DNA from: Paenibacillus stellifer
Lineage (GTDB): Bacteria; Bacillota; Bacilli; Paenibacillales; Paenibacillaceae
Assembly: GCF_000758685.1 (NCBI RefSeq)
Contig: NZ_CP009286.1
Location: forward strand, 2,820,501 to 2,884,500
Reading direction: 5' to 3'
DNA: 64,000 nt
Every line of letters begins with the position of its first letter. Positions within the stretch are counted from its first letter, which is position 1. Below, one piece after another: positions 8,751 through 17,127 of this stretch. The translations under genes and the position numbers were made by a program. A model generated the notes under the pieces. That model did no database searches, had not been told where the DNA came from, and saw only the letters and a program-made list of their open reading frames with translations.

Positions 8751-9643
8751 AAGCCAAGACAGCGGATAAAATCGCTACCGTTGTTATCGTCACATTCGCA
8801 CTGCTGATCGTGGCCGTATTGGCCGGATTGCTGGGTTATATCCTGTTCCGCGGCGTCAGCCATATCAGCTGGGATTTCCTGACCTCTGTTCCGCAGAAGA
8901 TCCGGGCAGGCGGCGGGATCGGACCGCAGCTGTTCAATTCGCTGTTCTTGCTGGTGCTTACCCTTATCATTACTGTTCCGCTTGGACTTGGCGCCGGGAT
9001 CTATATGGCCGAATACGCGCGCCCCGGTAGAATAACAGACTTCATTCGCCTCATCGTGGAGGTACTGTCTTCGTTTCCGTCGATCGTTGTCGGCCTGTTC
9101 GGCCTGCTTCTGATCGTCAATATTTTCGGCCTTGGATTCTCGCTCGTCTCAGGAGCGCTGGCGCTCACTGTGTTCAACCTGCCGCTGATGGTGCGTATTA
9201 CGGAGCAGGCGTTCCGAAGTGTGCCTACCCAGCAGAAGGAAGCCGGCTTTGCGCTCGGCTTGTCCAAGTGGAAGATCGTTACGACCGTGCTTTTTCCTGT
9301 AGCGCTGCCCGCTATCATCACAGGCACAATACTGTCGGCAGGACGCGTGTTTGGTGAAGCGGCTGCCTTGATGTTCACGGCTGGGATGAGCAGCCCGAGA
9401 CTGGATTTCACCAACTGGAATCCGCTTAGTTCCAACTCGCCGCTCAATCCGTTCCGACCTGCTGAGACGCTGGCCGTTCATATCTGGAAGATCAACAGTG
9501 AAGGGCTTGCTCCTGACGCCACACAGATTGCGGCGGGTGCTTCAGCCGTCCTGGTGATCATGGTGCTGTTGTTCAACCTCGCTGCCCGCTTCTTCGGCCG
9601 GTTCATCTACCGGAAGCTGACGGCATCCCGAAGAATGAACTAA
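8747..9643 (+). CDS. pstA: Phosphate ABC transporter permease PstA
   Basis: 298 residues, six predicted membrane helices, with the EAA loop '[20 protein letters not shown]' and '[13 protein letters not shown]'. It pairs with PstC. I use ATG 8747 (behind GAGGAGGGC), which overlaps the pstC stop codon by four bases; the longer frame from 8663 is only antisense-free read-through. Translational coupling is likely. Confidence 0.96.
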   Translation: MKAKTADKIATVVIVTFALLIVAVLAGLLGYILFRGVSHISWDFLTSVPQKIRAGGGIGPQLFNSLFLLVLTLIITVPLGLGAGIYMAEYARPGRITDFIRLIVEVLSSFPSIVVGLFGLLLIVNIFGLGFSLVSGALALTVFNLPLMVRITEQAFRSVPTQQKEAGFALGLSKWKIVTTVLFPVALPAIITGTILSAGRVFGEAAALMFTAGMSSPRLDFTNWNPLSSNSPLNPFRPAETLAVHIWKINSEGLAPDATQIAAGASAVLVIMVLLFNLAARFFGRFIYRKLTASRRMN

Positions 9644-9659
9644 TAAGGAGGAAATACTA

Positions 9660-10460
9660 ATGGAAGCGACAATTGCGGCACCAGGCATTATTCAGGCTGC
9701 CAAGTCGGAACGGAATTTCCGGACCGAGAACTTGAGTATTTTTTATGGAACGTATGAAGCGGTGAAGGGTATCAGCCTGCCTTTTCCCGAGAAGACGGTA
9801 ACGGCTCTCATTGGTCCTTCCGGCTGCGGTAAGTCCACTTTCCTGCGGTCTCTGAACCGCATGAATGACGAAATCTCCGGCTCGACTACGAAAGGCAGCA
9901 TCTGGATCGACGGTGTCGATATCAATGCACCGGGTACAGACGTGATCAAGCTGCGTCAGAAGATCGGGATGGTATGGCAGAAGCCGAATCCTTTTTACAA
10001 ATCGATCTATGACAATATTGCCTTTGGTCCCCGTTATCATGGCGTGAAGGGCAAGAAGGCGCTGGATGACATCGTGGAGAGCAGCTTGCGCCGTGCAGCG
10101 CTGTGGGATGAAGTCAAGGACCGCCTGAAGGATTCAGCACTCGCGCTTTCCGGCGGACAACAGCAGCGTCTGTGCATCGCCCGCGCACTGTCGGTTAATC
10201 CGCGCATTCTGCTGCTGGACGAACCTGCATCGGCCCTTGACCCGGTATCTACTGGGAAGATCGAAGAGCTTATCAAGGAACTGAAGGAAGAATTGCGGAT
10301 TGTTATCGTCACGCATAATATGCAGCAAGCAGCCAGAATTTCCGATTTCACCGCCTATTTCTATCTTGGTCAGCTTATTGAATACGGACAGACGGACAAG
10401 GTGTTCACAAATCCGGAGAATACGATGACGCAAGAATATATTATGGGAAGGTTCGGCTGA
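9660..10460 (+). CDS. pstB: Phosphate ABC transporter ATP-binding protein PstB
   Basis: 266 residues. Walker A is GPSGCGKST (52-60), the ABC signature is LSGGQQQR, Walker B is [11 protein letters not shown] and the switch His is in [12 protein letters not shown]. The length and the '[16 protein letters not shown]' stretch are PstB typical. It powers PstCA. The ribosome site is AAGGAGGAA. No phoU follows; the operon ends with a terminator. Confidence 0.97.
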   Translation: MEATIAAPGIIQAAKSERNFRTENLSIFYGTYEAVKGISLPFPEKTVTALIGPSGCGKSTFLRSLNRMNDEISGSTTKGSIWIDGVDINAPGTDVIKLRQKIGMVWQKPNPFYKSIYDNIAFGPRYHGVKGKKALDDIVESSLRRAALWDEVKDRLKDSALALSGGQQQRLCIARALSVNPRILLLDEPASALDPVSTGKIEELIKELKEELRIVIVTHNMQQAARISDFTAYFYLGQLIEYGQTDKVFTNPENTMTQEYIMGRFG

Positions 10461-10485
10461 AATGCCGGATGTCTTCTCAAGCGAA

Positions 10486-10535
10486 ACGCCGGAATCTTTT
10501 TCATTACTGTGAAGAAGATTTCGGCGTTTATGCTG
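10486..10535 (+). terminator. Intrinsic terminator of the pst operon
   Basis: A long stem pairs ACGCCGGAATCTT (from 10486) with the complementary arm ending in CGGCGT at 10527, followed by a T-rich stretch. Confidence 0.75.
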
Positions 10536-10560
10536 TTATTTAATAAATTGAGATTCCGGC

Positions 10561-10609
10561 TTGAAAAACTAATGTCATTAGTTTATATTAAAACTAATTA
10601 CATTAGTTT
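10561..10609 (+). promoter_or_regulatory. Promoter with twin TetR-type operators for the MBL/TetR operon
   Basis: A sigma-A promoter TTGAAA (10561-10566), 17-bp spacer, TATATT (10584-10589) is overlaid by a perfect 19-bp palindrome AAACTAATGTCATTAGTTT (10566-10584) filling the spacer. A second near-perfect copy, AAACTAATTACATTAGTTT, lies at 10591-10609, 25 bp centre to centre. This is the layout of a repressor operator pair; the TetR protein two genes on is the obvious ligand. Confidence 0.8.
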
Positions 10610-10621
10610 GGAGGGTTCGAT

Positions 10622-11335
10622 ATGCGTGTTACTCGCGAAGGTAAGCTGATCCAGTTGACATGGATGCCCCGGTTCTTCCCGGTCAACTGTTATATGGTGG
10701 AAGAGGAACGGGAACTGACTTTAATTGACGCAGGTATGCCGTTTAGTCTGAAAGGAATCATTGCGTTCGCGGAGGAGCTTGGCAAGCCGCTTACGCGAAT
10801 CGTTCTGACCCATGCGCATGACGATCATGTCGGAGCCGTCGACGCGTTGAAACGTCTGCTGCCCGAAGCGCAGCTCTGTATTTCGGAACGTGATGCCAGC
10901 CTGCTGAGAGGTGACCGTTCGCTTCGCGCCGGCGAGCCCGATACGCCGATTCGCGGAGGGGTGCCGAAGAAGATTGCCAGTCTTCCCGATATGCTGATCC
11001 AGGATGGTGCAGAAATCGGCTCGCTTACTGCCTTGTCGACTCCGGGCCATACTCCCGGCTCCATGACGTTCCTTGACCGCCGAAGCGGCGCGGTTATCGC
11101 GGGAGATGCGTTTCAGACCTTCCGTGCTACGGCGGTATCCGGCATCACCGTTCCGCTCTTTCCATTTCCTTCGCTGGCGACCTGGAGCAAGGAAAAGGCG
11201 CTGGAGAGTGCCAAACGGATTCGAGAGCTGAACCCTGCGCTGCTGGCAGTGGGTCATGGAGATATGCTGAAGAATCCGGCACTGCTTATGGATGCGGCGA
11301 TAGCCAAAGCGGAACGCCAGCTCAAGCATAACTGA
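10622..11335 (+). CDS. MBL-fold metallo-hydrolase
   Basis: 237 residues. The dinuclear metal motif HxHxDH is present (His64, His66, Asp68, His69 in THAHDDHVG), as are the later ligands in 'TPGHTPGS', 'AGDAF' and 'VGHGD'. This is the full set for a Zn-dependent hydrolase of the metallo-beta-lactamase superfamily; substrates range from thioesters to lactones and cannot be told here. It is the first gene of an operon with a TetR regulator 15 nt downstream, under twin operators, which suggests induction by a small molecule it may act on. Confidence 0.9.
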   Translation: MRVTREGKLIQLTWMPRFFPVNCYMVEEERELTLIDAGMPFSLKGIIAFAEELGKPLTRIVLTHAHDDHVGAVDALKRLLPEAQLCISERDASLLRGDRSLRAGEPDTPIRGGVPKKIASLPDMLIQDGAEIGSLTALSTPGHTPGSMTFLDRRSGAVIAGDAFQTFRATAVSGITVPLFPFPSLATWSKEKALESAKRIRELNPALLAVGHGDMLKNPALLMDAAIAKAERQLKHN

Positions 11336-11350
11336 CAAGGAGGCGGCAGA

Positions 11351-11923
11351 ATGTCACCGAGAGCCGGATTGGACAAATCCAAAATTGTAGCGGCGGCTGT
11401 TGAAATAGCCGATGAGCAGGGAGTGGAGGGCGTTACGCTTGCCGCATTGGCAGCCAGACTAGGCGTACGCTCGCCTTCTCTGTACAACCATATCGATGGA
11501 CAGAACGGGCTGCGCACACTGCTTGCAGTCCATGGTTTAAACAAGTTAGGTGATGAAATTGGCGGGGCCTCACAGGGATTGAGCGGATCTGAAGCCATTC
11601 AGGCAATGGGCAAGGGATATGCGGAATTTGCCAAGCGGCATCCCGGCTTGTATGAAATGACACTGCAGGCGCCCGATGGGGATCATCCGGAATTGATCGA
11701 AGCAGGAGAGCGGGTGCTGAAGCTGATCATCGATCTGCTTAAGCCTTACAATCTGGATGAACAGGCTGAACTGCATGCGGTGCGCGGCTTGCGCAGCATT
11801 CTTCACGGCTTCGCCTCTCTGGAACAGAAGGGGGGCTTCGGCATGCCCTTGGATACCGGACTCAGTCTGCAGACGACGCTGGAGGCTTATCTCAGCGGGA
11901 TCGACAAATTCAGGGGTCTTTAG
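11351..11923 (+). CDS. TetR/AcrR family regulator (WHG-domain type)
   Basis: 190 residues. The N-terminal TetR helix-turn-helix spans residues 8-50 (ALAARLGVRSPSLYNHIDG), and the C-terminal half resembles the WHG ligand-binding domain, with the GFASLEQKGGFG segment near residue 158. It probably represses its own operon through the palindromes at 10566-10609. The ribosome site AAGGAGG overlaps the end of the MBL gene. Confidence 0.9.
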   Translation: MSPRAGLDKSKIVAAAVEIADEQGVEGVTLAALAARLGVRSPSLYNHIDGQNGLRTLLAVHGLNKLGDEIGGASQGLSGSEAIQAMGKGYAEFAKRHPGLYEMTLQAPDGDHPELIEAGERVLKLIIDLLKPYNLDEQAELHAVRGLRSILHGFASLEQKGGFGMPLDTGLSLQTTLEAYLSGIDKFRGL

Positions 11924-12009
11924 CTCTTCCTCCGCAACCCTTCGGGTTAAACATCCGTCATAAGGGTAAGTATCAAGTAGTCCACAAAGCCAAGAAAGAA
12001 GGGGTATGC

Positions 12010-13005
12010 ATGACAGCGAATCCGGGTTTCTTTCATACTTGCACAAGAACTGCCTTGCTTGGTCTGGCGGTCGCGCTTGGAGCGGGGGGCGCGGCTGGAA
12101 TTGCTGCCCATTCCGTTTCGGCGGAAGCGGCAGCATCTTCGGCATCGGCAACGGCATCCGCAGTTCAAGGGACAGCTGTATACAATCAATTTGAGAGCTA
12201 TTTGAAAAATGCGGCGAAGACGCCGACCAGTCTGATTCAGGCCCGCAATTACTTGCTGAACCATATTAAGCAGGCTGATTCCTGGCGGGCTACGGTGATG
12301 GTGCTGCATCTGGAAAATGCACAAAAAACACGGCTGGCAGCGTTCAGCGAAAAAATCTATCCGGAACGGGTGCAGAAGATTATTGATGCCGCATACCGGA
12401 AGGGCGGAACGGATAAGGGTCTGACCTATACTTCCCTTATGAATCAGGTGACGGAGACTTCCGTTAAGACTCTGCTGACCGAACTCTTCGGTTACGGTTA
12501 TAAGCTGGAGACGAGTGAGGGGATGTATTATCCTGTCATGAACTATGAAGGCTTCAAACCGTTCAAGGTATACACCAGCAAGGATATCGCGGCCTATATC
12601 GATCTGATGGCGACCGAGAGCAACAGACCCGCCCTCTCCGATGCAGCCATTGTGATCACCTGGGGCGAGCTCATCGGACGCGCCTTGATCATGGAGAAGT
12701 TCGTGAGCCAGTACCCTTCGTCCAATCGGAACGCCGCAGTCAAAGACCTGCTCAAGCTTCGGACCCTGTTTGTGTTCTATGGGGCAAGCAACACTCCGGC
12801 CTACTCGTATGGCGACAACGGCGAACCTACGCTGATCGATCCCGAGCTTAAGCGGGCCTATGAAGATGTGATAACTAACGGAACAGGAAACAGCCAGATC
12901 CTGAAGGATATTCAGACATTACAGGGCATACTGGACAAGAACGGAGGACAATGGGACACAGATATCGCAGCTTTCCTGAAGAAATATCAGCTGATGACGG
13001 ATTGA
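12010..13005 (+). CDS. Predicted secreted protein of unknown function
   Basis: 331 residues that I do not recognise. It starts with a Sec signal peptide (basic stretch, hydrophobic Ala/Gly/Leu core to about residue 35, likely cleavage near AHSVSAEA), followed by an Ala/Ser linker to about residue 55 and a helical, charged mature region without Cys. The start ATG 12010 follows AAAGGGG. The downstream vanX-like gene begins 22 nt later and is also exported, so the two may be co-transcribed and act at the cell envelope. Confidence 0.7.
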   Translation: MTANPGFFHTCTRTALLGLAVALGAGGAAGIAAHSVSAEAAASSASATASAVQGTAVYNQFESYLKNAAKTPTSLIQARNYLLNHIKQADSWRATVMVLHLENAQKTRLAAFSEKIYPERVQKIIDAAYRKGGTDKGLTYTSLMNQVTETSVKTLLTELFGYGYKLETSEGMYYPVMNYEGFKPFKVYTSKDIAAYIDLMATESNRPALSDAAIVITWGELIGRALIMEKFVSQYPSSNRNAAVKDLLKLRTLFVFYGASNTPAYSYGDNGEPTLIDPELKRAYEDVITNGTGNSQILKDIQTLQGILDKNGGQWDTDIAAFLKKYQLMTD

Positions 13006-13027
13006 GTTCCGGAAAGGGGATTTCGGT

Positions 13028-13841
13028 GTGCGGAGCGGAGATTACGAAAAGCGTGTCTGGTACGGAACAAGCGTAAGTATCGGTAGCAGCGGATTGCGCA
13101 TCTTGCGCGCAATGTTCGCAGTGATTCTTCTGCTGATAGCGGCCGGGGCGCTGTCTGGAGGCACTCATGGCCCTTCGGCAGCACATGCCGCATCAGCATC
13201 ATCCATAGTCAAACCAGCCAAGCAATACCCGTTCCCCAAGGGATTTGTCTATGTGGATGAAGTGATCCCGGCGGCAAGGTTCGATATCCGCTATTATGGC
13301 GAAGATAATTTCGTTGGCAGGCGTATTGCCGGATACAAGGCGCCCTACGCGATTCTGACCAGGCAGGCGGCGGATGCGCTGAAGAAGGTAAGCGACGAAG
13401 TTGCATCCAAGGGCTACGGAATCAAGATCTATGACGCTTATCGTCCGCAGAAGGCGGTCAATGATTTTATCGCCTGGTCCAAAGAGTCTTCGGACATCAA
13501 AATGAAGCAGCGGTACTACCCGAGGCTCGACAAGAAGAATTTGTTCAGGCTGGGCTTCATCGCAGGCAAAGTCAGGGCACAGCAGGGGAAGTACCGTCGA
13601 TATCACCCTCGTTAATCTTCGCACGGGAACGCTTGTCGATATGGGCGGCCCGCATGACTTTTTCGGCGAGCTTTCCTACTACAATTACCCGCTGTTAACA
13701 AACGCGCAGAAGCAGAACCGCAAGCTGCTCAAAGACGCCATGGAACAGGCCGGATTCAAGGGTTACAGCAAGGAATGGTGGCATTTTACCCTTGTGGATG
13801 AGCCATATCCCCATACGTATTTTAATTTCGATGTAAAATGA
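13028..13841 (+). pseudogene. D-Ala-D-Ala dipeptidase (VanX/peptidase M15D family), frameshifted
   Basis: A signal-peptide-bearing protein starting at GTG 13028 matches VanX-type dipeptidases: 'FVYVDEVIPAARFDIRYYG', 'IYDAYRPQKAVNDF' and then 'FIAGK'. One extra G at about 13571 throws the frame off exactly before the zinc motif. In the shifted frame, from 13572, the expected SGHSRGSTVD (metal His and Asp) and the C-terminal EWWHF (catalytic Glu, third His) follow and end at 13841. Read together it would be a full-length enzyme of about 270 residues that cleaves D-Ala-D-Ala or recycles peptidoglycan peptides. Either a real null mutation or a sequencing error. Confidence 0.85.
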
Positions 13842-13848
13842 AAATGAT

Positions 13849-13891
13849 CAAAAGGCTCCATTCCCGCTATTAGCGAGGGTGGAGCCTTTTG
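13849..13891. terminator. Bidirectional terminator between vanX-like and DUF1657 genes
   Basis: CAAAAGGCTCCA pairs with TGGAGCCTTTTG, with an inner CCCGC/GCGAGG pairing, and has A-rich left and T-rich right flanks; it serves the convergent genes on both sides. Confidence 0.85.
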
Positions 13892-13905
13892 AATGGATGG
13901 CTGAT

Positions 13906-14112
13906 TTAGAACCCTCTGTACTGCGGCTCTTCATTCTCCAGTTGCTGAATGCGGCTCTCTACCTGCTGCACGATCTGCTGAGTCTGCTGTGCAGCGTTGG
14001 TGAACAGATTCTTGGCATCCTGATTCTGAGTGGACAGCGCGAACGACTCCAGGCTGGCCTGGGCGCTCTTGAGCGAGGACATGCAGGTTTTGACTTGGGA
14101 AGCTACGGTCAC
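13906..14112 (-). CDS. DUF1657 family small protein
   Basis: 68 residues starting at GTG 14112 behind AGGAGGG. The opening TVASQVKTCMSSLKSAQA, the central LSTQNQDAK and the ending ENEEPQYRGF match DUF1657, a helical protein of spore formers often encoded with SpoVA-type or DUF421 proteins. Its sequence is plainly related to the C-terminal tail of the divergent DUF421 protein. A sigma-G-like promoter (14156-14185) supports forespore expression. Molecular role unknown. Confidence 0.85.
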   Translation of the reverse strand: MTVASQVKTCMSSLKSAQASLESFALSTQNQDAKNLFTNAAQQTQQIVQQVESRIQQLENEEPQYRGF

Positions 14113-14155
14113 GTCGAATACCCTCCTGTTGAATATGAATTTGGAACTGCCCTGC

Positions 14156-14185
14156 TAATATGAGCCGCCTCGTTCTCAATTATTC
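14156..14185 (-). promoter_or_regulatory. Sigma-G-like (forespore) promoter of the DUF1657 gene
   Basis: On the minus strand CGAATA (core at 14181-14185) and CATATTA (14156-14162) are separated by 18 bp, matching the known sigma-G pattern (TGAATA, 17-18 bp, CATACTA). The predicted transcript start is about 40 nt before the GTG. Confidence 0.65.
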
Positions 14186-14239
14186 GGATTATTGATTGGA
14201 TTCCATATTATTACATTTCAGATAATGGATTCAGGCGCC

Positions 14240-14269
14240 GGATATTTCGGAGAGGGTTCAGAGATACTA
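14240..14269 (+). promoter_or_regulatory. Weaker sigma-G-like promoter of the DUF421 gene
   Basis: GGATA (14240-14244), 18 bp, GATACTA (14263-14269). Each element has one mismatch to the sigma-G pattern but the spacing is exact, and it lies about 40 nt before the DUF421 start. Confidence 0.4.
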
Positions 14270-14310
14270 AAACCTGCTGATCCGATTTTGACAACAAGGA
14301 GGAGACCGAG

Positions 14311-15171
14311 ATGCCGACCTGGCTTGAAGTAATTCTACGGACTTTAGTCGCCATTGTGGTGCTGTTTCTGCTGACCAAGCTGCTGGGGAAACGTCAGATC
14401 TCGCAGCTTTCTTTTTTTGAATACATTACAGGGATTACGATCGGGAGCATCGCCGCTACGCTTTCGCTTGAAACAGACCAGAATTGGTATTTGGGGTTCT
14501 TAGCTTTGCTTGTCTGGTGCACCGTATCCTTTATCATCGAGTTCGTCCAGCTAAAGAGCAAGAAAGCGAGAGATTTTCTGGATTTCAAGGCTACGGTCCT
14601 TATCAAGGACGGTCAGATCCAGGAGGCGAATTTGAAGAAGGAGCGCCTTACCTCGGATGAGCTGCTGGTGCAGCTTCGTTCCAAGAATGTCTTTAAGATT
14701 GCGGATGTGGAGTTCGCTATTCTGGAGCCCAACGGAGAAATCAACGTGCTGGTGAAGCGCGAGAATCAGCCGCTTACGCCGAAATCGCTCGGAGTCAAGG
14801 TTGCACCTGAAATGGTGGCCCAAGCGGTTATTATGGACGGCAAACTCATTCCCGAAGGACTCGATTCGATCAAGAAGACACCTGAATGGCTGATGAATGA
14901 GCTGGAGAAGCTGGAGCTGAACGTGCACGATGTATTCCTGGGACAGGTCGATGCGTACGGTGAGCTGACCGTTGATTTATATGCCGACAAGGCGCAGATT
15001 CAGCAGCCTCAGCAGAAGCCCGAACTGTACGCCCTGCTCAAGAAATGCGAAGCCGATCTGGAAATGTTCGGTCTCTCCACGACGAATGAGGATGCCAAGA
15101 AGCTGTATGAACAATGCTCGGTCGAGCTTCAAAAGGTCATTCAGGAGCTCAAACCGCTGCTGTGCACATAA
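14311..15171 (+). CDS. DUF421 (YetF-like) membrane protein with C-terminal DUF1657-like tail
   Basis: 286 residues. Three membrane helices occupy residues 1-75, including the family motif 'LGKRQISQLSFFEYITGITIG'. A cytosolic YetF domain follows to about residue 225, then a tail (YALLKKCEADLEMFGLSTTNEDAKKL...) that matches the small DUF1657 protein encoded divergently. DUF421 proteins are common in spore formers and in mobile spoVA operons; their function is unresolved. Ribosome site AAGGAGGAG. The fused tail suggests that the two proteins share a binding partner or assemble together in the spore inner membrane; this is inference. Confidence 0.88.
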   Translation: MPTWLEVILRTLVAIVVLFLLTKLLGKRQISQLSFFEYITGITIGSIAATLSLETDQNWYLGFLALLVWCTVSFIIEFVQLKSKKARDFLDFKATVLIKDGQIQEANLKKERLTSDELLVQLRSKNVFKIADVEFAILEPNGEINVLVKRENQPLTPKSLGVKVAPEMVAQAVIMDGKLIPEGLDSIKKTPEWLMNELEKLELNVHDVFLGQVDAYGELTVDLYADKAQIQQPQQKPELYALLKKCEADLEMFGLSTTNEDAKKLYEQCSVELQKVIQELKPLLCT

Positions 15172-15241
15172 GCGAGGCGGCTGAACCGCCAGTAGAGAGC
15201 GCTGGATGAACAAGATGAAACGTACGAAATATGTGAAATAG

Positions 15242-15568
15242 CTACAGCAGCATCCGCAGAACCATTGCGCAGACGATGCCGGTGATTACCGCAGCAAGCA
15301 AGCTTCGGGTTTTGGCGGCCACCCAAAATGCGGGCAGCGCCGCCCAGAGCCCGGTGTTCCGGGACAAGGGAATCAGGCTTCCATCTTTGACGAGCAGTTC
15401 CTGGGCGACAAGCGCCGCCATAATCGAAACCGGCACATAATGAAGCCAGCGCATGCCCCAGTCGGGAATTCTGAAGCGGCTCAATACCATAAGCGGCAGA
15501 ACACGGGGAATGAATGTGACCGCCGCAGCCCCCACAATGACCATCAATACATAGCTTCTTACTTCCAT
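15242..15568 (-). CDS. azlD: AzlD family branched-chain amino acid export protein
   Basis: 108 residues with about four membrane helices, the small partner subunit of the AzlCD exporter. The segment AAVTFIPRVLPLMVL near residues 15-30 is typical of AzlD. Its start overlaps the end of azlC by ten bases, so the two are translated together. The pair exports branched-chain amino acids or their analogues in Bacillus. Confidence 0.88.
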   Translation of the reverse strand: MEVRSYVLMVIVGAAAVTFIPRVLPLMVLSRFRIPDWGMRWLHYVPVSIMAALVAQELLVKDGSLIPLSRNTGLWAALPAFWVAAKTRSLLAAVITGIVCAMVLRMLL

Positions 15569-16293
15569 CGTTCCACCACCATTCCGAAGGTTGAAGCGGC
15601 GAGCGTAGCCGCAATGACGCCTACGCTCGGCGAAGCGATCAAGGACACACCGACAGCGATGACAGCGGCAGCCAATCCTACTGCAATATCGCGGCGAAGG
15701 CTCTTTCTGCTCAATATGGTCAGCACCAGCAGACCGACAAACATAGCGGGCAGCGCGAAATCCAGACCGAACCGCTCAGGATCGGAAATCCATTGACCTA
15801 GAAAAGCGCCAGCCAAATTGGCCGCGATCCAGTTCAGATAAGCGGTAAGATTCAGACCGTGCATCCATTTCTCACTGATCCGCTTGCGGGAAGCAGCTTC
15901 GTTAATCGCCACTCCGAAGGTTTCATCCGTCAGCAGGCTCCCGATCAGCATATTGCGGAAGGGCGAAAGATGGCGGAAGTATGGAGACAGCGCCGCGCTG
16001 AGCAGCAGATGCCGCAAATTCACGAAAAAAATGGTAACGATGATGCTCAGTGCGGAGCTGTTCAGAGCCATCATGCCCGCAGCAATGAACTGTGCCGATC
16101 CGGCATATAACACGGCGGATAACAGCGCGATCTCCGCAATGCTGAGTCCTGCTGTCTTCTCGACGACGCCTGCCGCAAACCCGATGCTCAAGTACCCAAG
16201 CAGCGTAGGTAGGCAGTCCTTGACTCCTCTAAGGAAGCTCTCCTGACCGGCCTGCTCCCCGGGCGTGTCCATCCCGGCTGTCTGCATATTCAT
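15559..16293 (-). CDS. azlC: AzlC family branched-chain amino acid exporter subunit
   Basis: About 244 residues, with the hallmark 'PTLLGYLSIGFAAGVVEKTAG' and 'YAGSAQFIAAGMMALN' segments of AzlC and roughly seven membrane helices. Start choice is uncertain: TTG 16305 is only 2 nt from AGGAGG, while ATG 16293 is 14 nt away; I give the ATG. It forms the exporter with AzlD. No Lrp/AzlB-like regulator is adjacent. Confidence 0.88.
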   Translation of the reverse strand: MNMQTAGMDTPGEQAGQESFLRGVKDCLPTLLGYLSIGFAAGVVEKTAGLSIAEIALLSAVLYAGSAQFIAAGMMALNSSALSIIVTIFFVNLRHLLLSAALSPYFRHLSPFRNMLIGSLLTDETFGVAINEAASRKRISEKWMHGLNLTAYLNWIAANLAGAFLGQWISDPERFGLDFALPAMFVGLLVLTILSRKSLRRDIAVGLAAAVIAVGVSLIASPSVGVIAATLAASTFGMVVERWK

Positions 16294-16423
16294 TATGTAT
16301 TCCAATGCCTCCTATCCGATCATTCACGGGGATGCCCCTTGTTTACTTCTGATTATCTTATCATGTCTAATAAAAAAGGGGCTACCGATTCGGACCTGAA
16401 AACGCGAAATATTCAAAATATAC

Positions 16424-16452
16424 TTGACTGACCATTCTTAAACGAGTACAGT
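16424..16452 (+). promoter_or_regulatory. Promoter of the TetR gene with an operator half-site in the spacer
   Basis: TTGACT (16424-16429), 17 bp, TACAGT (16447-16452). The spacer holds ACCATTCTTAA, the same half-site as in the palindrome before the SDR gene (17088-17107), which points to autoregulation. Confidence 0.6.
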
Positions 16453-16475
16453 GAGATCAGAGAGGAGGAGAGGCA

Positions 16476-17060
16476 GTGGCCAGACCCAGAGAGTTCGACG
16501 AGGCGGCAGCATTGGATAAGGCGATGGAGCTGTTCTGGACCAAGGGCTATGATAAGACATCGGTACAGGATTTATGCCAGCACACCGGCGTTCATCGCGG
16601 CAGTCTGTATGATACGTTCGGAGACAAGAATGAGTTGTTTCTGTCTGCGCTTGACCGGTTCAGACACAACATATCCGGAAGGCTGTTCGGCGTGCTGGAG
16701 GAGCCAGGAGAGCCGCGTGAGAAGCTCATCCTATTCTTCGAGAAAGTGATCGACAGCTCAATGGATCAAAGCCTGGGGCGGAGAGGCTGCTTCATTGCCA
16801 ACACGGCGGTTGAATCGGCGGTCACCGATGCCAGAATAGCCGGACGCGTCGAAGCTGCTCTCAACGATATGGAGGAGAGATTCTACACGTTTCTGCTGCG
16901 GGCACGGGAAGCGGGACAGCTAAAGGGGAGACGGAATTTAAGGGAGCTGGCGCGCTTTCTGGTGGGTGTGAAGCAGGGGCTTCACATTATGGCCAAGACG
17001 GCGCTCGACCGGAAGACGCTGGCAGATGTCTATTTGGTGGCCTTGACGGCTGTTTTTTGA
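16476..17060 (+). CDS. TetR/AcrR family transcriptional regulator
   Basis: 194 residues from GTG 16476 behind AGAGGAGGAG. The DNA-binding domain at residues 3-50 has the form 'RPREFDEAAALDKAMELFW' and 'GVHRGSLYDTFGDK', typical of the NemR/YcdC-like branch of TetR repressors, and a 'RRGCFIANTAVE' segment follows near 105. It is transcribed ahead of an SDR and an MFS gene with a shared half-site ATTCTTAA upstream of both itself and the SDR gene, so it probably controls this cluster. Confidence 0.9.
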   Translation: MARPREFDEAAALDKAMELFWTKGYDKTSVQDLCQHTGVHRGSLYDTFGDKNELFLSALDRFRHNISGRLFGVLEEPGEPREKLILFFEKVIDSSMDQSLGRRGCFIANTAVESAVTDARIAGRVEAALNDMEERFYTFLLRAREAGQLKGRRNLRELARFLVGVKQGLHIMAKTALDRKTLADVYLVALTAVF

Positions 17061-17087
17061 AGCTGGAGGCCATATTTTTAAACCAAT

Positions 17088-17107
17088 TTAAGAATGATCG
17101 TTCTTAA
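17088..17107 (+). promoter_or_regulatory. Palindromic operator before the SDR gene
   Basis: TTAAGAATGATCGTTCTTAA is a 20-bp dyad with 9 of 10 pairs matched. It sits between the TetR gene and the SDR gene and shares ATTCTTAA/GTTCTTAA with the TetR promoter spacer. Confidence 0.7.
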
Positions 17108-17127
17108 TTAAAAGGAGGAGATTTAGA

